Both the position numbers and the translations under genes were made by a program. A stretch of DNA of 64,000 nt, from the NCBI RefSeq assembly GCF_003367175.1, contig NZ_QRGA01000013.1, positions 64,230 to 128,229 on the forward strand, read 5' to 3'. The notes beneath the pieces were generated by a model. It made no database searches. It was not told the DNA's origin and worked only from the letters and a program-made list of their open reading frames with translations. Each line of letters opens with the position of its first letter. The first letter of the stretch is position 1. Shown piece after piece: positions 62,564 to 64,000 of the stretch. This DNA comes from Trinickia dinghuensis (GTDB lineage: Bacteria > Pseudomonadota > Gammaproteobacteria > Burkholderiales > Burkholderiaceae).

Positions 62564-63376
62564 TCAATGCCCGCCGAGGGCGGCTTTGAGCACGTCGGCG
62601 ATATGCAGCAGCGAAAGCTGATCGCGCACCTGTTCGATGAACGTGCCGATCAGCAGCGCCAGCAACAGCACGGCGAGCCCGCCCTTGATGGGCTGACTCA
62701 GTTCCATCAGATCGAGCTTTTGCGCGGTACGCGCAACGAGCGCCAGCCCCACGTCGACGAGCAGCAGCAGCATCACGGCCGGCGCCGCCAGCTTCGCGAT
62801 CGAGATCATCAGCGAGTCGGTCTGCTTGAGCGCGAACGATGCGATGATTTCGGCCGGGACCGGCGTGAACCGATCCACCGGAAGCCAGCGGTACGACTGA
62901 AAGATCGCGCCGAGCAGGAAGGTCATCCCGCCCAGCGTCCAAAACGCCATCGACGCGCACAGGCTCATCAGCGTCGAGGTCAGCGAGGTCTGCTGGCCTT
63001 GGCTCGGATTGACCATCTGGATGTGGTTGTAGCCGGTCACATCGTCGATATACGCGCCGACCGACTCGGCGAGCCAGAACACGCGCGACGCGAGAAACGC
63101 GATGACGAGCCCCACCACCGCCTCCTTCGCGGCCACCTCGACGAGGTACAACCCGTGCAGCCGCGGCATCAGCCCCCGCTGGCCGAATGCGACGAAGCCG
63201 CCCCACAGCGCGACGATCGCGGTCCGCGTGACGCCCTGCAATACGTTGTCGCCCGTCGGCGGAAACACGATCATGACGACCATGATGCGCACCGAGCACA
63301 GCGTGACGAGGATGAACAGCGTCATCAGCGAACTGCCGATCTGTTCGAGCCCGCCGAAATAGTCGAACGGATTCAT
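62564..63376 (-). CDS. sctT: T3SS export apparatus protein SctT
   Basis: Inner-membrane export-gate subunit (HrcT/YscT/SpaR) of 270 residues. Hydrophobic helices include SLMTLFILVTLCSVRIMVVM and VAAKEAVVGLVIAFLASRVF. Typical segments are YIDDVTGYNHIQMVNPSQGQ and SFALKQTDSLMISIAKLAAP. It overlaps sctO by 4 nt. Gene order sctN-sctO-sctT is the Hrp2 (Ralstonia/Xanthomonas HrpB6-HrpB7-HrcT) order. Confidence 0.93.
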   Translation of the reverse strand: MNPFDYFGGLEQIGSSLMTLFILVTLCSVRIMVVMIVFPPTGDNVLQGVTRTAIVALWGGFVAFGQRGLMPRLHGLYLVEVAAKEAVVGLVIAFLASRVFWLAESVGAYIDDVTGYNHIQMVNPSQGQQTSLTSTLMSLCASMAFWTLGGMTFLLGAIFQSYRWLPVDRFTPVPAEIIASFALKQTDSLMISIAKLAAPAVMLLLLVDVGLALVARTAQKLDLMELSQPIKGGLAVLLLALLIGTFIEQVRDQLSLLHIADVLKAALGGH

Positions 63377-63906
63377 CGTCCCCCTCCCGCCCGCACCGTC
63401 CCATTCGATGCCCGGCCGGCAAGACGCCGCGTGCCGACCATGTCCTCCGCCTCCTCGTCCTGCCGATCCGCGTCCTCTCGTTCCGCTTGCGCCCGCGATT
63501 GAGCCAAACGCGCCTCGCATTGGCGAACGCGCGCATCGTTGCGCATGATTTCGTTGCGCGTGCCGGCGATGCCCGCTTCGATTCGCTCCAGCGCCTCGCG
63601 CGCCTGCGTCACCGCCGCGGCCTGCGCGCGACAACGCGTTTGCGCATCGTCGCGCTGCGCCTGCCAGCCGAGCAGCGTGTCGATACGCACCGGCCGGCGG
63701 CCGGTCTGGAGCGAATCGATGCGCGCCGCGTGCGCCGCAACGGTATCGTCGAGGCGCGCCAGCTCGTCCTCGCGAATTCGCACCGCCTCGCAGGCCTCGT
63801 CGCGCTGCGTGCGCTCTTCTCCGAGCCGCGCGCGCAGCGTCTCGTCGGCGCGGCGCAGCCGCTGCACGATCGCGCCCAGCGCGTGGTCGATCCGAGCGCG
63901 CGTCAT
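63373..63906 (-). CDS. sctO: T3SS stalk protein SctO (HrpB7/YscO-like)
   Basis: Almost entirely coiled coil, 177 residues, rich in Ala, Arg, Glu and Gln (IVQRLRRADETLRARLGEER, RCRAQAAAVTQAREALERIE). It fits the SctO stalk that links the ATPase SctN to the export gate. The last 30 residues are Gly/Arg-rich. Assignment rests on coiled coil plus position between sctN and sctT, with 4-nt overlaps at both ends. Confidence 0.8.
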   Translation of the reverse strand: MTRARIDHALGAIVQRLRRADETLRARLGEERTQRDEACEAVRIREDELARLDDTVAAHAARIDSLQTGRRPVRIDTLLGWQAQRDDAQTRCRAQAAAVTQAREALERIEAGIAGTRNEIMRNDARVRQCEARLAQSRAQAEREDADRQDEEAEDMVGTRRLAGRASNGTVRAGGGR

Positions 63907-64000
63907 AGGCCGAGCATCTGCAATTGGTCGAGCGTGTCCTCGCGCCCACAGACTTCATCGACCGGCTGAGAAAGAAACGCGCGAATCGCATCGATCGAGC
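63903..64000 (-). CDS. sctN: T3SS ATPase SctN, C-terminal end only
   Basis: The last 31 codons of a minus-strand frame that enters from the right edge. It reads SIDAIRAFLSQPVDEVCG then REDTLDQLQMLGL and stops at TGA (63903-63905), overlapping the sctO ATG. The AIRAFLxQ..DE and Leu-rich ending match the C-terminal helices of SctN/HrcN ATPases. The catalytic part lies outside the window. Confidence 0.8.
   Translation of the reverse strand, partial: SIDAIRAFLSQPVDEVCGREDTLDQLQMLGL

Noticed and set aside
61641-63536. 631-codon minus-strand frame across the pyruvyl transferase and sctT genes
   Set aside because: It crosses two real genes on different strands and reads as low-complexity Arg-rich sequence.

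Overview
The window looks like chromosomal DNA from a Burkholderiaceae bacterium (Paraburkholderia sensu lato or a close relative). The evidence is a high GC content, Burkholderia-type trimeric porins, hopanoid genes (hpnI/hpnL-like), many LysR/GntR/TetR/MarR-controlled catabolic blocks, and an Hrp-type type III secretion system (T3SS) controlled by HrpB-like AraC proteins. The genus is an inference. No rRNA, tRNA, CRISPR array or intact insertion sequence was seen.

Region 1 (1-9.5 kb) is the lower kynurenine / 3-hydroxyanthranilate meta-cleavage pathway. It runs on the minus strand in the order nbaE-H-J-I-G-F-C-D, the same relative order as the nba cluster of Pseudomonas fluorescens KU-7, followed by kynureninase, which runs off the left edge. 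Several genes overlap by 4 nt (ATGA). A LysR regulator lies just upstream.

Region 2 (9.5-21.5 kb) is a catabolic island of unknown substrate. It holds an SsuABC/TauABC-type ABC importer, two VOC proteins, a fumarylacetoacetate-hydrolase-family enzyme, a DapA-family aldolase, an HSL-type esterase, a D-2-hydroxyacid dehydrogenase, a porin, a secreted LVIVD-repeat protein and a GntR/FCD regulator. GTATAC-centred sites, two of them the same perfect 12-bp palindrome TGTGTATACACA, lie in the three control regions that serve all five transcription units, which argues for one regulon.

Region 3 (21.5-31.5 kb) is mixed: a ribbon-helix-helix protein, a DJ-1/PfpI protein, small hypotheticals, two decayed genes (an AhpD-like fragment and an AraC-GyrI remnant), a GH54-like arabinofuranosidase lipoprotein, hpnL/hpnI and a ClC chloride channel with CBS domains.

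Region 4 (31.5-39.2 kb) combines a porin, a sugar-type (CUT1) ABC importer, a cystathionine-gamma-synthase-family PLP enzyme and a FadR-like regulator. A matching 14-nt motif lies about 54 bp upstream of both operons.

Region 5 (39.3-47.7 kb) holds a MarR-GNAT fusion, a lipoprotein, a TetR-centred redox group (DsbA-like isomerase, atypical SDR, MDR reductase) whose two promoter regions share a 10-mer, a GNAT/MocR divergent pair and a VOC protein.

Region 6 (47.9-64 kb) is a T3SS locus. It has sctT, sctO and the end of sctN, two paralogous TPR-AraC HrpB-like activators, three candidate effectors or secreted proteins, and a peptidoglycan lytic transglycosylase. It also carries an unexpected set of metabolic enzymes: TylF-type methyltransferase, 2OG-oxygenase, GNAT, a TIGR03032/DUF4915 beta-propeller, an orphan MenD-like ThDP enzyme and a polysaccharide pyruvyl transferase. 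Two TTCG-N16-TTCG boxes that share an identical right half lie upstream of two candidate secreted proteins. The T3SS-linked enzyme module and the GTATAC regulon are the best candidates for undescribed systems.
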